A DNA stretch of 35,168 nucleotides from Yoonia sp. (lineage in GTDB: Bacteria; Pseudomonadota; Alphaproteobacteria; Rhodobacterales; Rhodobacteraceae): the NCBI GenBank assembly GCA_023955335.1, contig JAGSGF010000031.1:1-35168 (forward strand), read 5' to 3'. The notes under the pieces were generated by a model, which saw only the letters and a list, made by a program, of their open reading frames with translations, searched no databases and was not told where the DNA came from. Made by a program: the position numbers and the translations under genes. This document shows positions 1 through 8,493 of this stretch, piece by piece. Positions within the stretch are counted from its first letter, which is position 1, and each line of letters opens with the position of its first letter.

Positions 1-1044
1 GGATTCAGTGCGCATGACACCATCATCAAAAATAGTCACACGCTCGGAAATCGCGCCTGTTGCATCAAAACTGGTGGCATTACTCAGCCAGTTCTTTGCA
101 TCCAGCGTATCTTGGGTTTCGATAGACACACGTTGTCCATCCGCCCAGCGTTCACTCCTAACGATCCCGGTGTCATAAGTAGTGGTTTTCGCGTCGCGCT
201 GACCAGCCGCATCGTAGGTTGTAACAATCTCGGACCACGCTTTGACGTCAAGCGTGTCTTCAAAAACAGATTGGGTCCGTGTACCATTTCCCCAAAGTTC
301 AGACCGCACTATTCCGTTGTCATAAGCTGTTGTTTTAGAAGAGATACTTCCATCAACAGCAAAATCCGTTATAAGATAAAGCCAATTTTTGATGTCAAGA
401 TCATCTTGTTGGTGAATTCTTGTCCGGACCGTATTTTCATAATATGTGAAGTGGATAATTCCATCGTCAAACCGATACGAGAGAGTGTCTCGCTGACCGC
501 TCTGATCAAAGCTCTCGGCCTTGGTCTCCCAACTCTCTATGTCCGCATTATCGGTATAAAGTTTGGATGTGATGGCACCGTCTGTGTATCGTGCGAGGAC
601 TGAAGTTTCGTTATCATAGGCTGTAAAATGGTAGATCATATTACCGTTGTCTTCATATTCGATCGAAATGAATGACCAGCTTTGAGTGTCTTGATCGTCG
701 TTTAACATGACCTGACTGGTTATGCCGTTTGGATAGAAAAATTCAATCGAGTCAACTCCGTTATCATAGAGCGTTCCGCGGCCAATCATAACCCCGTTTT
801 CATCGTAGCTCATGCCGCGGCTTGTCCAACTGAAAACACCGCCGACAGTGGCTGCAGACCCGTCGGCACCCACATCCTGTATCTGTATCGACGAGAGCGT
901 TCCAAATTCATAAAAATTGATTGTCGATACGCCATTATCAAGGACGTAATATACAGATTCAATAACGCCGTAATAATCATAGCTGGTCGATTTTTGATCC
1001 CAGCTAAACTGGTTTTCAGTGTCGTAAATGGTTGTAGTTGGCAT
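1..1044 (-). CDS. 49-residue tandem-repeat protein, C-terminus beyond window edge
   Basis: The minus-strand frame is open from an ATG at 1044 to base 1, giving 348 residues, and continues past the window. A GAGGGCG ribosome site lies about 8 bases before the ATG. From residue 70 the protein is a tandem array with a period of 49 residues (147 bases): units at residues 70-119 (50), 120-168, 169-217, 218-266, 267-315 and a partial one from 316. Each unit has a Trp near position 4, a (Y/F)D..G turn near 11-15, a (Y/F)D(N/D)G turn near 24-27 and an acidic end such as EDTLD. Residues 1-69 look like a degenerate first unit. The beta-rich, Asp/Tyr/Gly-rich composition resembles YD/RHS-type or secreted adhesin repeats, but I do not recognise a named family. 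No signal peptide is visible. Function is unknown; a surface or exported role is only an inference. Confidence 0.85.
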   Translation of the reverse strand, partial: MPTTTIYDTENQFSWDQKSTSYDYYGVIESVYYVLDNGVSTINFYEFGTLSSIQIQDVGADGSAATVGGVFSWTSRGMSYDENGVMIGRGTLYDNGVDSIEFFYPNGITSQVMLNDDQDTQSWSFISIEYEDNGNMIYHFTAYDNETSVLARYTDGAITSKLYTDNADIESWETKAESFDQSGQRDTLSYRFDDGIIHFTYYENTVRTRIHQQDDLDIKNWLYLITDFAVDGSISSKTTAYDNGIVRSELWGNGTRTQSVFEDTLDVKAWSEIVTTYDAAGQRDAKTTTYDTGIVRSERWADGQRVSIETQDTLDAKNWLSNATSFDATGAISERVTIFDDGVMRTES

Positions 1045-1084
1045 CTTGTAATCGCCCTCGTTAAATCAACTTATGGGTGTGATA

Positions 1085-1112
1085 GGTGTAGACTGTGGCG
1101 GCAAGTCGTCAA
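1085..1112 (-). promoter_or_regulatory. possible promoter of the 49-residue-repeat gene
   Basis: On the minus strand a TTGACG box (1107-1112) is followed after 16 bases by TACACC (1085-1090), about 40 bases before the ATG at 1044. The -35 box is good and the -10 box is weak, so the assignment is tentative. Confidence 0.35.
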
Positions 1113-1143
1113 AATTATGTTTCGATTGCGCTAAGTTGACGGC

Positions 1144-1177
1144 AAAAAAAAGGCCCGCCTGATTTCTCAGACGGGCC
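1144..1177 (-). terminator. intrinsic terminator of rpsB-tsf
   Basis: On the minus strand a GC-rich hairpin (arms GGCCCGTCTGA and TCAGGCGGGCC, loop GAAA, one internal mismatch) is followed by eight T residues. It lies 24 bases beyond the tsf stop codon, which is the expected place for the end of the rpsB-tsf transcript. Confidence 0.93.
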
Positions 1178-1201
1178 AAAATATTATTTGGGTTAACAGG
1201 T

Positions 1202-2074
1202 TTAGCTGTTCATCTTTGCCACTTCTGCAGCAAAATCTTCTTTTTCAACTTCGATGCCTTCACCGACTTCGAGACGTACGAAACCAGTGATTTCGACACC
1301 TGCATCAGCTGCAGCCTGCGCAACTGTCACGTCAGGGTTCACAACGAACTGCTGGTTGAGCAATGTGACTTCAGCCATGAATTTCTTCATACGGCCAACG
1401 ATCATTTTCTCGATCACAGCTTCTGGCTTGCCAGACTCGCGTGCGATGTCCATCTGAACAGTCTTTTCTTTCTCGACCACGGATGCGTCAAGATCGGCTT
1501 CGGACAAGGACACCGGGTTTGCAGCCGCAATGTGCATTGCAACCTGACGGCCAAATGCTTCGTTGTCGCCGGACAATGCAACCAGAACGCCGATGTTGCC
1601 CATGCCAGGAGCAGCAGCGTTGTGCACATAGTTCACAACAGATGCGCCTTCGATGGTGTTCATACGACGTACGGACATGTTTTCACCGATGATCGCAACT
1701 GCGTCTGTCACAGTCTGTTCGACAGTTTTGCCGCCCATGTCCGAAGCCTTCAGGGCGTCAATGTCGGATGTGCCGAGTGCAACTTCGGCGATACCAGCAA
1801 CCATTTTCTGGAAGTCAGCGTTTTTACTCACAAAATCGGTCTCGGAGTTCACTTCAACAGCAACACCTTTGCCGTCTTTGACAGCAACAGCCACAAGACC
1901 TTCAGCAGCCGTACGGCCGGATTTCTTAGCAGCTTTTGCCAAACCTTTGGTCCGCAGCCAATCGACGGATGCTTCCATGTCGCCAGCATTTTCTGTCAGC
2001 GCCTTTTTGGCATCCATCATGCCTGCGCCTGTGCTGTCGCGCAGTTCTTTTACCATTGCAGCAGTAATAGCCAT
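1202..2074 (-). CDS. tsf: translation elongation factor Ts
   Basis: EF-Ts is the guanine nucleotide exchange factor that regenerates EF-Tu-GTP during translation elongation in the cytoplasm. The 290-residue product has the N-terminal UBA-like segment (residues 1-50, with the family motif [16 protein letters not shown]) and the TDFV motif at 79-82 that contacts EF-Tu, followed by the core and C-terminal domains. Length is normal for alphaproteobacteria. A GGAG ribosome site precedes the ATG at 2074. It lies 81 bases downstream of rpsB on the same strand, the conserved bacterial rpsB-tsf order, and is followed by a strong terminator. Confidence 0.98.
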   Translation of the reverse strand: MAITAAMVKELRDSTGAGMMDAKKALTENAGDMEASVDWLRTKGLAKAAKKSGRTAAEGLVAVAVKDGKGVAVEVNSETDFVSKNADFQKMVAGIAEVALGTSDIDALKASDMGGKTVEQTVTDAVAIIGENMSVRRMNTIEGASVVNYVHNAAAPGMGNIGVLVALSGDNEAFGRQVAMHIAAANPVSLSEADLDASVVEKEKTVQMDIARESGKPEAVIEKMIVGRMKKFMAEVTLLNQQFVVNPDVTVAQAAADAGVEITGFVRLEVGEGIEVEKEDFAAEVAKMNS

Positions 2075-2108
2075 GTCTCTACTCCATTTCGGAAATTCAA
2101 ATTGGGAT

Positions 2109-2132
2109 CGAGGCGAGGTTACCCCCGCCTCG
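2109..2132 (-). other. hairpin between rpsB and tsf
   Basis: A perfect 7-bp inverted repeat, CGAGGCG (2109-2115) and CGCCTCG (2126-2132) with a 10-base loop, sits in the 81-base gap between rpsB and tsf. No T-run follows it on the minus strand, so it is not a full intrinsic terminator. It could act as an attenuator, an RNA-stability element or a processing site that sets the ratio of S2 to EF-Ts. Confidence 0.4.
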
Positions 2133-2155
2133 TATAGGTCGTGACGTAGCGCGGC

Positions 2156-2923
2156 TTAGGACGCTGCGGCTTCGTCTGCGACAACTTCTTCGGCGAACTC
2201 TTCCATTGCGCCCATGTCAACGCCAGCTGCACCCAGCTGAGCGGACATACCGTCAAGAGCTGCGCGTGCAGCCAAGTCAGTGTAAAGTGCGATAGCACGT
2301 GCCGCATCGTCGTTGCCCGGAATGACGTAATCAATGCCATCCGGGGAACAGTTGGTGTCAACAATAGCCACAACTGGGATGCCCAGCTTTTTCGCTTCTG
2401 CGATGGCCAAAGTTTCTTTGTTTACGTCGATGACGAAAAGCAGGTCAGGAACACCGCCCATTTCGCGGATGCCGCCCAAAGACGCCTGCAGTTTGCCCTG
2501 CTCACGTTCCATGCCAAGACGCTCTTTCTTGGTCAGGCCAGCGAATCCGTTGTCGGATGCCTCGTCAATTGCCTTAAGACGGTTGATGGACTTGGACACG
2601 GTCTGCCAGTTGGTCAGTGTGCCGCCGAGCCAACGGTGGTTCATGTAATATTGTGCGCAACGCTCTGCTGCATCTGCAACTGGCTTAGCTGCCTGACGCT
2701 TTGTGCCGACGAACAGCACACGGCCACCCTTGGCGACTGTGTCGCGGATCACGTTCAACGCTTGGTCCAGCATTGGAACTGTCTGTGTCAGGTCCATGAT
2801 GTGGATGCCGTTACGGCTGCCATAGATGAAGTGTTGCATCTTTGGGTTCCAGCGCGCGGTCTGGTGACCAAAGTGAACGCCGGCTTCAAGCAGCTGACGC
2901 ATGGAGAACTCGGGAAGAGCCAT
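2156..2923 (-). CDS. rpsB: 30S ribosomal protein S2
   Basis: Ribosomal protein S2 binds the 30S head/body junction and is needed for S1 recruitment. I choose the ATG at 2923 because the protein then begins [20 protein letters not shown], the family's usual N-terminus, and an AAGGAA ribosome site lies 8 bases upstream; the open frame extends upstream to 2980 without family similarity. The 255-residue product carries S2 signatures including GVHFGHQT...WNPKM near the start and the FVIDVNKE and [10 protein letters not shown] segments. It is the first gene of the rpsB-tsf operon. The C-terminus is an Ala/Glu-rich tail. Confidence 0.98.
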   Translation of the reverse strand: MALPEFSMRQLLEAGVHFGHQTARWNPKMQHFIYGSRNGIHIMDLTQTVPMLDQALNVIRDTVAKGGRVLFVGTKRQAAKPVADAAERCAQYYMNHRWLGGTLTNWQTVSKSINRLKAIDEASDNGFAGLTKKERLGMEREQGKLQASLGGIREMGGVPDLLFVIDVNKETLAIAEAKKLGIPVVAIVDTNCSPDGIDYVIPGNDDAARAIALYTDLAARAALDGMSAQLGAAGVDMGAMEEFAEEVVADEAAAS

Positions 2924-3043
2924 GTTAGTATTCCTTTTCCGGTTTAACCTTGGGCGGGGGTATCGACGCGAATGCGCCAACCGGTGGACACATCGGGATT
3001 TCTCCCCGACCTGCCCGCCCCCGCTTGGGGATTTAGTGAGGCC

Positions 3044-3072
3044 CCATTAACCGAAGCCTGTCGTGGTTGCAA
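3044..3072 (-). promoter_or_regulatory. possible rpsB-tsf promoter
   Basis: On the minus strand TTGCAA (3067-3072) is followed after 17 bases by TAATGG (3044-3049), about 120 bases before the rpsB start. The leader that would result is GC-rich and could hold an S2 autoregulatory structure, but I could not define one by eye. The assignment is weak. Confidence 0.3.
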
Positions 3073-3080
3073 GAGGTGGA

Positions 3081-3100
3081 GCCTCCGGCGGGAGTATTTT
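3081..3100. repeat. roseobacter-type intergenic motif GCCTCCGGCGGGAGTATTTT
   Basis: The string, which includes a short CCTCCGGCGGGAG near-palindrome followed by TATTTT, sits in the gap between rpsB and the HupE-like gene. From memory, close variants occur in many intergenic regions of Rhodobacterales genomes, but this is the only copy I noticed in the window. Its role is not clear; a terminator-like or REP-like element is possible. Confidence 0.35.
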
Positions 3101-3119
3101 CAAAAAAGCGAGGCGGAAT

Positions 3120-4460
3120 TTATAAGAAAACCCGTTCAATGAACCAATATGTGCCTACAAATGCAATCGCAACCGATGCCGGAATGGCCACGATCTTGCG
3201 GTACGCATCAACGTGGTCGCGCAATTGTATTGATCCAAAGCAGAGCAAGAAGATGACAAGCAGCGGCGCCGCAAATAGCCATGTCGGGTTTTCAATCGCT
3301 GTGCTGATGACGCTTGGGTTTAGCCAGATCAGCGCAGCTGCAGCGGCAGTAAGGACGAGGTAAAGCACCTTGCCCTGAGAAACCTCGTTGCCTCCGCGAT
3401 CGACGCGCACAGCTTGCCAGACGCAAAGGAACATCACTGCGATCACAGAAAGCTGGCCGATTTCAACGCCGATATTGAACCCGATCAACGCTGGTACAAA
3501 CGCGCTTTCTGGTAGTCCGAATTCCGCAAGCACAGAGGCAAAGCCAAGGCCGTGCAGCAGGCCAAAGCCAAAGACAATGAACGGTCGCCATGGGCTGAGG
3601 TTTTTCATAAAGATGTTTTCGACGGCAACGTAAACGATCGATGCCGCGATCAAGGGTTCCACGATGCTACCGGGAATGACCACATAGCCAAGGGCGGCCA
3701 ATGCCAACGTGATCGTGTGCGCCAACGTAAACAGGGACACTTGGGTCAGCAGAGGGCGGATGCGGGCTGAAAGGAAAAACAGACCAAGCACAAACAGGAT
3801 ATGGTCCAAACCCTTTGGCACAATATGGTCAAATCCGATCGGGAGATAGCGCACAAAAGTTTGCCACCCGCTGGCTTGGTCGCCCCCTGCAAGGGCAATC
3901 GGATCTGACAAAGCACCTGCTTCGAGGTAACCATCATATGGCGCATCAACGCCCATTTGACGTAAGACCAAAACGCCGAACTCTGGTGCCCAGCCGACTT
4001 GGACGGATTGCGTACCTGCGGGGATGGCCGCAGTGAATGATAGAGTAGACGCACGCACAACGTCTGTGTTGCCAATCGGGTCGACGCTGAGGGTCGGGTT
4101 TTCAGCGATAACCGCGACGCCGTCGGCCTGAACTATTATTTTGCCGGCCATCTGTGGCCAGTAATCAGCGAAACGCGCCTCAAGATCATCAGGGGAAAGC
4201 GCGCGGAGTGCGTCATAGGTTTCTGCCTGCGGGGCGGCATTGGTATCAACAACCTCTGTCTGGTCGATCCCTGCGATAAAGCTTTCTAAATTGAGCCGCA
4301 CATCAAATGTCAGGCTGTCCCCCTCTTGGGTCATATCCGCAATCGATGGTAGAACTTCATGCGCCCATACAGGTGACAAGGTCGTGATCCAAACAAGGAC
4401 TGCGCTTGACAACAGGCGGACAAAGGACAGTTTGGGTGTAACAGAAAAGGACGGCATCAT
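3120..4460 (-). CDS. HupE/UreJ-like membrane protein with long periplasmic N-terminal domain
   Basis: The product has a signal peptide (hydrophobic segment about residues 16-30, AxA-like site before His34), an exported region of about 170 residues, then 7-8 membrane segments. The membrane part has HupE/UreJ features: GFDHIVPKGLDHILF, FTLAHTITL and FGLLHGLGFA, whose conserved His and Asp residues are thought to bind metal. HupE/UreJ relatives move nickel or cobalt, but for this long form the substrate is unproven. The start is uncertain: ATG ATG at 4460/4457 fits the signal peptide, an in-frame ATG at 4478 is also possible, and none has a good ribosome site. The gene diverges from the DUF4198-type gene with start codons overlapping at 4459-4460. 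Both mature proteins would begin with His-Glu. Confidence 0.85.
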   Translation of the reverse strand: MMPSFSVTPKLSFVRLLSSAVLVWITTLSPVWAHEVLPSIADMTQEGDSLTFDVRLNLESFIAGIDQTEVVDTNAAPQAETYDALRALSPDDLEARFADYWPQMAGKIIVQADGVAVIAENPTLSVDPIGNTDVVRASTLSFTAAIPAGTQSVQVGWAPEFGVLVLRQMGVDAPYDGYLEAGALSDPIALAGGDQASGWQTFVRYLPIGFDHIVPKGLDHILFVLGLFFLSARIRPLLTQVSLFTLAHTITLALAALGYVVIPGSIVEPLIAASIVYVAVENIFMKNLSPWRPFIVFGFGLLHGLGFASVLAEFGLPESAFVPALIGFNIGVEIGQLSVIAVMFLCVWQAVRVDRGGNEVSQGKVLYLVLTAAAAALIWLNPSVISTAIENPTWLFAAPLLVIFLLCFGSIQLRDHVDAYRKIVAIPASVAIAFVGTYWFIERVFL

Positions 4461-5256
4461 GCGGAAACTTGCTTTCATTCTTGGTCTTTTGGCGGCCCCT
4501 GCGGCAGCACACGAGTTTTGGCTCGAACCATTGGCGTATCAGGTTGAGGCAGACGGTAATCTGACTGCTCATATTGTCAACGGGCAAGACTTTAAAGGTG
4601 TCAAACTTCCTTTTGTACCGCGCAGGTTCGCCCATTTCATCGCCTTTGAGGGTGACGATAGCATGCAGGTGTCCAGCCGGATGGGCGACAGCCCTGCCCT
4701 TGATCAGGCCCCTGTGTCCGAAGGCCTGAATGTTGTGGCCTATCAGGCCCGCAATTCAGACGTGTCTTATGAGACATGGGAGAAGTTTCAGACGTTTCTG
4801 GATCACAAAGACCTTGGCGAACAGTTGGTAAACCATCAGGCGCGCGGATTCCCGATTGAGAACTTTAAAGAGGTGTATTCGCGCTATTCCAAAACCCTGA
4901 TCGGGGTTGGGAATGCAGCAGGTGCGGATAAACGCGTCGGTTTGGAAACCGAGATCGTTGCACTGACAAACCCGTATACCGATGACATGTCCGCAGGCAT
5001 GCGCGCCCAGCTTTTCTATCGCACAAATGTCCGCGCCAACGCGCAAATCGAGGTGTTTGAAAAAGCCCCGAACGGTGCGGTTGCCGTCTTTATGGTACGC
5101 ACAGATAACCACGGTATTGCAACGGTTCCGGTCAAATCAGGGTATTCATATATGCTTGACGCTGTTGTTTTACGCGAACCGGCCGCACAGTTGGCCGCCG
5201 ATACAGGCGCCGCTTGGGAAACACTTTGGGCGAACCTGACTTTCATGGCGCCCTGA
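4459..5256 (+). CDS. exported DUF4198-type protein (possible metal-uptake accessory)
   Basis: The 265-residue product has a signal peptide (residues 1-17, cleavage after AAA) giving a mature N-terminus HEFWLEP, typical of DUF4198 proteins. Later landmarks are the YSRYSKTLIGVG segment and the ETEIVALTNPY strand, in a beta-rich periplasmic domain. Family members are often linked to nickel or cobalt transport; here the neighbour is a HupE/UreJ-like protein, which supports a metal role by context only. The ATG at 4459 has AAGGA about 9 bases upstream; the frame is open further left (to 4240) but that part lies inside the opposite gene and lacks similarity. It is followed 36 bases later by the pseudouridine kinase gene. 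Confidence 0.82.
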   Translation: MRKLAFILGLLAAPAAAHEFWLEPLAYQVEADGNLTAHIVNGQDFKGVKLPFVPRRFAHFIAFEGDDSMQVSSRMGDSPALDQAPVSEGLNVVAYQARNSDVSYETWEKFQTFLDHKDLGEQLVNHQARGFPIENFKEVYSRYSKTLIGVGNAAGADKRVGLETEIVALTNPYTDDMSAGMRAQLFYRTNVRANAQIEVFEKAPNGAVAVFMVRTDNHGIATVPVKSGYSYMLDAVVLREPAAQLAADTGAAWETLWANLTFMAP

Positions 5257-5292
5257 CTTGCGCCTGCCCGTGTGTTTCGCCAAAAGCAGTAC

Positions 5293-6186
5293 ATGACACA
5301 TAACACTGATATTATTTGCATCGGGTCCGTCCTTTGGGACGTGATTGGTCGGGCCGCCAGCCATATGCGCGTCGGCTCTGACGTGCCGGGCCGGATCACG
5401 CGCCTGCCGGGCGGGGTCGCGATGAATATCGCGATGACCCTGCGCCGGTTTGACATGCACCCTGCCCTGTTATCCGCCATTGGTCGCGACGCTGAAGGCA
5501 ACGAACTGGTGGCCGAGGCACAGCGCATGGGGCTGATCTGTGACTACCTTTATCGGTCCGATGACCTGCCCACGGATGTCTATATGGCCATCGAAGGCGC
5601 CAACGGATTGGTCGCTGCCATCGCGGACGCCCATTCGCTTGAGGCGTCTGGCGATAAGATTTTGCGCGCTATGGGTGATGGTCGGTTGGGCACGACGCAG
5701 GCACCCTTCATTGGGCCCGTCGCATTGGACGGAAATCTGACCGAAGAGTTGCTGCAAACTATCGCCAAATCGCCGCTTTTTGCCCGCTCTGATCTGCGAG
5801 TGGCACCCGCGTCTCCTGGCAAAGCCGCGCGCCTGCTGGCCTTAATGGATCATCCTACCGCGACGCTTTATGTCAACTTGGAAGAGGCCGGCTTGCTGTG
5901 CCAGACCGAATTCACAACATCACACGACGGGGCTGCGGGTTTGCTCAAACGTGGGGCGCACCGGGTGCTGGTCACCGACGGGGGCAACGCGGCCTCTGAA
6001 GGGACCGCGGGCGATATCATCAGCCACACACCGCCCGCCGTGATGGTCACGCGTGTGACAGGGGCTGGCGACACATTTATGGCCGCACACATCGCGTCAG
6101 AATCCCAAGGCATGGACCGCATGGCCGCATTGACCCGTGCCGCCTACGCCGCCGCAACATATGTATCCGGAGAGACCCCATTATGA
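5293..6186 (+). CDS. psuK: PfkB-family sugar kinase, probable pseudouridine kinase
   Basis: This is a ribokinase/PfkB-fold kinase of 297 residues. It shows the N-terminal glycine motif PGGVAMNIA (about 39-47) and the C-terminal VTGAGDTF motif (256-263) with the catalytic Asp260. Pseudouridine kinase phosphorylates pseudouridine at the 5' position. That specificity is assigned because the gene overlaps psuG by 4 bases (ATGA), the usual pairing for pseudouridine breakdown. I use the ATG at 5293; a GTG at 5272 is an alternative, and neither has a strong ribosome site. No pseudouridine transporter gene is adjacent, so internal RNA turnover may supply the substrate (inference). Confidence 0.88.
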   Translation: MTHNTDIICIGSVLWDVIGRAASHMRVGSDVPGRITRLPGGVAMNIAMTLRRFDMHPALLSAIGRDAEGNELVAEAQRMGLICDYLYRSDDLPTDVYMAIEGANGLVAAIADAHSLEASGDKILRAMGDGRLGTTQAPFIGPVALDGNLTEELLQTIAKSPLFARSDLRVAPASPGKAARLLALMDHPTATLYVNLEEAGLLCQTEFTTSHDGAAGLLKRGAHRVLVTDGGNAASEGTAGDIISHTPPAVMVTRVTGAGDTFMAAHIASESQGMDRMAALTRAAYAAATYVSGETPL

Positions 6187-7100
6187 CGTTCCCTATGACA
6201 TTCAGTTCTGAAGTGGCCACAGCGCGCGCTGCTGGCACCCCTATTGTGGCGCTGGAAAGCACCATCATTACTCACGGTATGCCGTTCCCTCAGAATGTCG
6301 AAACCGCGCGGACCGTTGAACAAGACGTGCGGGACGGCGGGGCAACCCCTGCAACTATCGCAGTGATGAACGGTGTGCTGCATATCGGGCTTGAGGCAGA
6401 TCAACTTGACGGGCTTGGTCAAGCAACTGGCGTGGCCAAGCTGTCTCGGGCAGATATGGCGGCCTGCATTGCTTTGGGCGGCACTGGGGCGACAACAGTC
6501 GCAGCCACCATGATTGCGGCGCATCTGGCGGGCATCCATGTTTTCGCCACGGGTGGTATCGGCGGGGTCCACCGCGGTGCCGAAACCAGTTTTGACATCT
6601 CAGCTGACCTACAGGAATTGGCGCAAACACCTGTGACCGTCGTGGCGGCTGGCGCCAAGGCGATTTTGGACTTGGGCAAAACGTTTGAAGTTCTTGAGAC
6701 GCTCGGCGTGCCAGTTATCGCGTATGGTCAAAACATGTTGCCTGCGTTTTGGTCAGCGATATCGGACATGCCAGCACCGCTGCGCATGGACACTGCAGCA
6801 CAGATCGCATCGGCACAGATAACGCGTACCGCGATGGGCGTGTCTGGTGGGCAGTTGATCTGCAATCCAATCCCGATTGACGCAGAAATCCCTGCCGACG
6901 TGCTGGCCCCGGTCATAGCACAGGCCCTGGCAGAGGCCGATGCCCAAGGGATCAGCGCCAAAGCGGTCACGCCATTCCTGCTCGGGCGCATCTTCGAGCT
7001 GACACAAGGGCAGTCGTTGGTCGCAAATATCGCATTGGTGCGTAATAACGCAGCATTGGCCGCGAAAATTGCAGGCGAAATGGTGAAACAAAGCGCTTAG
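6183..7100 (+). CDS. psuG: pseudouridine-5'-phosphate glycosidase
   Basis: PsuG breaks the C-C glycosidic bond of pseudouridine 5'-phosphate to give uracil and ribose 5-phosphate. The 305-residue product carries family signatures: ALESTIITHGMP (23-34, with Glu25), FATGGIGGVHRG (121-132) and VAAGAKAILDLG (154-165), where Lys159 is the predicted Schiff-base lysine. Length is normal for PsuG. It starts inside the stop codon of the kinase gene, so the two are probably translationally coupled and together convert pseudouridine to reusable uracil and ribose phosphate. Confidence 0.96.
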   Translation: MTFPMTFSSEVATARAAGTPIVALESTIITHGMPFPQNVETARTVEQDVRDGGATPATIAVMNGVLHIGLEADQLDGLGQATGVAKLSRADMAACIALGGTGATTVAATMIAAHLAGIHVFATGGIGGVHRGAETSFDISADLQELAQTPVTVVAAGAKAILDLGKTFEVLETLGVPVIAYGQNMLPAFWSAISDMPAPLRMDTAAQIASAQITRTAMGVSGGQLICNPIPIDAEIPADVLAPVIAQALAEADAQGISAKAVTPFLLGRIFELTQGQSLVANIALVRNNAALAAKIAGEMVKQSA

Positions 7101-7157
7101 CCTTGTTGGGGCATAAATCTTTGCCTAGATGGCAGCTAAGGGTTTGGTAATTGGCGG

Positions 7158-7880
7158 ATGACGATGGATCAGTTCACTGACGACAGCAAAAAGACACGGC
7201 GCGGCGTGGTTGCGCGGCTGCGGGGCAACTTCCTCGCGGGCTTGATCATTGTCGCACCGATCGGGCTGACGCTTTACCTGGTTTGGTCGGTGGTCGGCTG
7301 GATCGACAGCTGGGTTTGGCCGTTTATCCCCGATTACTATCAGCCCGAGCAGCTGGTTAACCGTATTTTCCGCTCTGAGGGTGGCGATCAAATCAACGTC
7401 AATGTGCGTGGCATCGGGGTCGTTATTTTCCTGATTTTCACGATTTTGGTGGGCTGGATCGGCAAGGGGATCTTGGGCAGATCCATGTTGCGGTTCGGCG
7501 AAAGCTTGGTCGAGCGGATGCCAGTCGTCCGGTCCATCTATAACGGTGTCAAACAAATCGCCGAAACCGTGTTTTCGCAGCGGGACACATCCTTTGATAA
7601 AGCGTGCCTGATCGAGTATCCGCGCAAAGGCATCTGGGCGATTGCGTTTATCTCGACCAACGCGCGCGGCGAAGTGCGGACAAAAATCTCTGACGGCGAT
7701 GATATTGCGACCGTGTTTTTACCAACGACACCCAACCCCACATCAGGGTTCTTGTTGTTCCTGCCGCGCAGCGACGTCAAGGAACTGGACATGACCGTGG
7801 AAGACGCGGCCAAGCTCGTGATCTCTGCAGGGCTGGTTTACCCCAATAGCAAAGACCCGACACAACCACCGGCCCTATGA
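7158..7880 (+). CDS. DUF502 family membrane protein
   Basis: This 240-residue protein has two membrane helices (about 26-48 and 85-102) separated by a polar segment, then a soluble C-terminal domain with a PVVRSIYNGVKQ motif and a FLPTTPNPTSGF segment, all typical of DUF502. The family is widespread in proteobacteria but its function is not established. An ATG at 7164 (third residue) may be the true start because GGCGG is better spaced for it. The stop overlaps the start of the LysE-type gene by 4 bases, so the two are probably co-translated. It lies 57 bases after psuG. Confidence 0.93.
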   Translation: MTMDQFTDDSKKTRRGVVARLRGNFLAGLIIVAPIGLTLYLVWSVVGWIDSWVWPFIPDYYQPEQLVNRIFRSEGGDQINVNVRGIGVVIFLIFTILVGWIGKGILGRSMLRFGESLVERMPVVRSIYNGVKQIAETVFSQRDTSFDKACLIEYPRKGIWAIAFISTNARGEVRTKISDGDDIATVFLPTTPNPTSGFLLFLPRSDVKELDMTVEDAAKLVISAGLVYPNSKDPTQPPAL

Positions 7881-8479
7881 TCGGACCAGCCAGTACAGGG
7901 TTTGTGACAGGCTTTGCGCTGATCCTTGCGATTGGGGCGCAAAATGCGTTTGTGCTACGTCAAGGGTTGGCGCGGCAACACGTGTTCTGGCTTTGCCTGC
8001 TGTGTGCAACGTCTGATGCGATCCTGATTGCTGCCGGCGTGTTAGGCTTTGGCATCATCGCCGCGCAAGCGCCAATGTTACCGCAAATTATGGCTTGGTC
8101 TGGTGCGATATTCTTGTTTGTTTACGGGGCGATGCGGTTTTGGGCGGCGTTTCAAGGCGACTACGCACTGCAGCTTGCCGGACAAATCACACGGGTATGG
8201 GCGACGCTCGCCACCGGGGCCGCGTTCACGTGGTTGAACCCGCATGTCTACCTCGACACTTTGGGGCTCATTGGCGCAATTTCCACGCAGTACAACATGA
8301 GCATCGACCGCTATGTATTTGGTATTGGGGCAATTTTATCGTCGTACGTGTTCTTCTTTGGCCTTGGTTACGGGGCACGCCTGCTTGCGCCGGTGATGCA
8401 GTCAGCGCAAGCTTGGCGTATTTTGGACGTGGGCATCGGTCTGGTCATGTGGGCGCTTGCGATCAAGCTGATCAGTTAA
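7877..8479 (+). CDS. LysE/ArgO family amino acid exporter
   Basis: The 200-residue product has about six membrane segments. The family motif AIGAQNAFVLRQG lies in the first helix (18-30) and NPHVYLDT at 121-128, the latter characteristic of the ArgO/LysE branch that exports basic amino acids (arginine, lysine). Actual substrate is not shown by sequence. The ATG overlaps the stop of the DUF502 gene (ATGA). It ends 6 bases from the convergent bdhA stop. Confidence 0.92.
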   Translation: MIGPASTGFVTGFALILAIGAQNAFVLRQGLARQHVFWLCLLCATSDAILIAAGVLGFGIIAAQAPMLPQIMAWSGAIFLFVYGAMRFWAAFQGDYALQLAGQITRVWATLATGAAFTWLNPHVYLDTLGLIGAISTQYNMSIDRYVFGIGAILSSYVFFFGLGYGARLLAPVMQSAQAWRILDVGIGLVMWALAIKLIS

Positions 8480-8480
8480 C

Positions 8481-8493
8481 CCCTGTCACAGGG
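8481..8493. other. small hairpin between convergent argO-like and bdhA genes
   Basis: CCCTG-TCA-CAGGG forms a 5-bp stem whose 3-base loop is the bdhA stop codon (TGA on the minus strand). No T-run follows on either strand, so it is at best a weak bidirectional end point for these two tightly convergent genes. Confidence 0.3.

Noticed and set aside
112..603. Plus-strand open frame of 163 codons
   Set aside because: It runs opposite the 49-residue-repeat gene, whose exact repeat period shows that the minus strand is the coding strand.
1..1100. Shared string GGATTCAG at the window start and near 35084
   Set aside because: An 8-base match is expected by chance and lies in a coding frame on the left side; it is not evidence of a repeat or att site.
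2924..3119. Riboswitch or S2 autoregulatory leader upstream of rpsB
   Set aside because: The 196-base stretch is GC-rich and could fold, but I could not identify a defined conserved structure by eye.
5272..5292. GTG start for the pseudouridine kinase
   Set aside because: The ATG at 5293 matches family starts better; the extra seven residues have no similarity.
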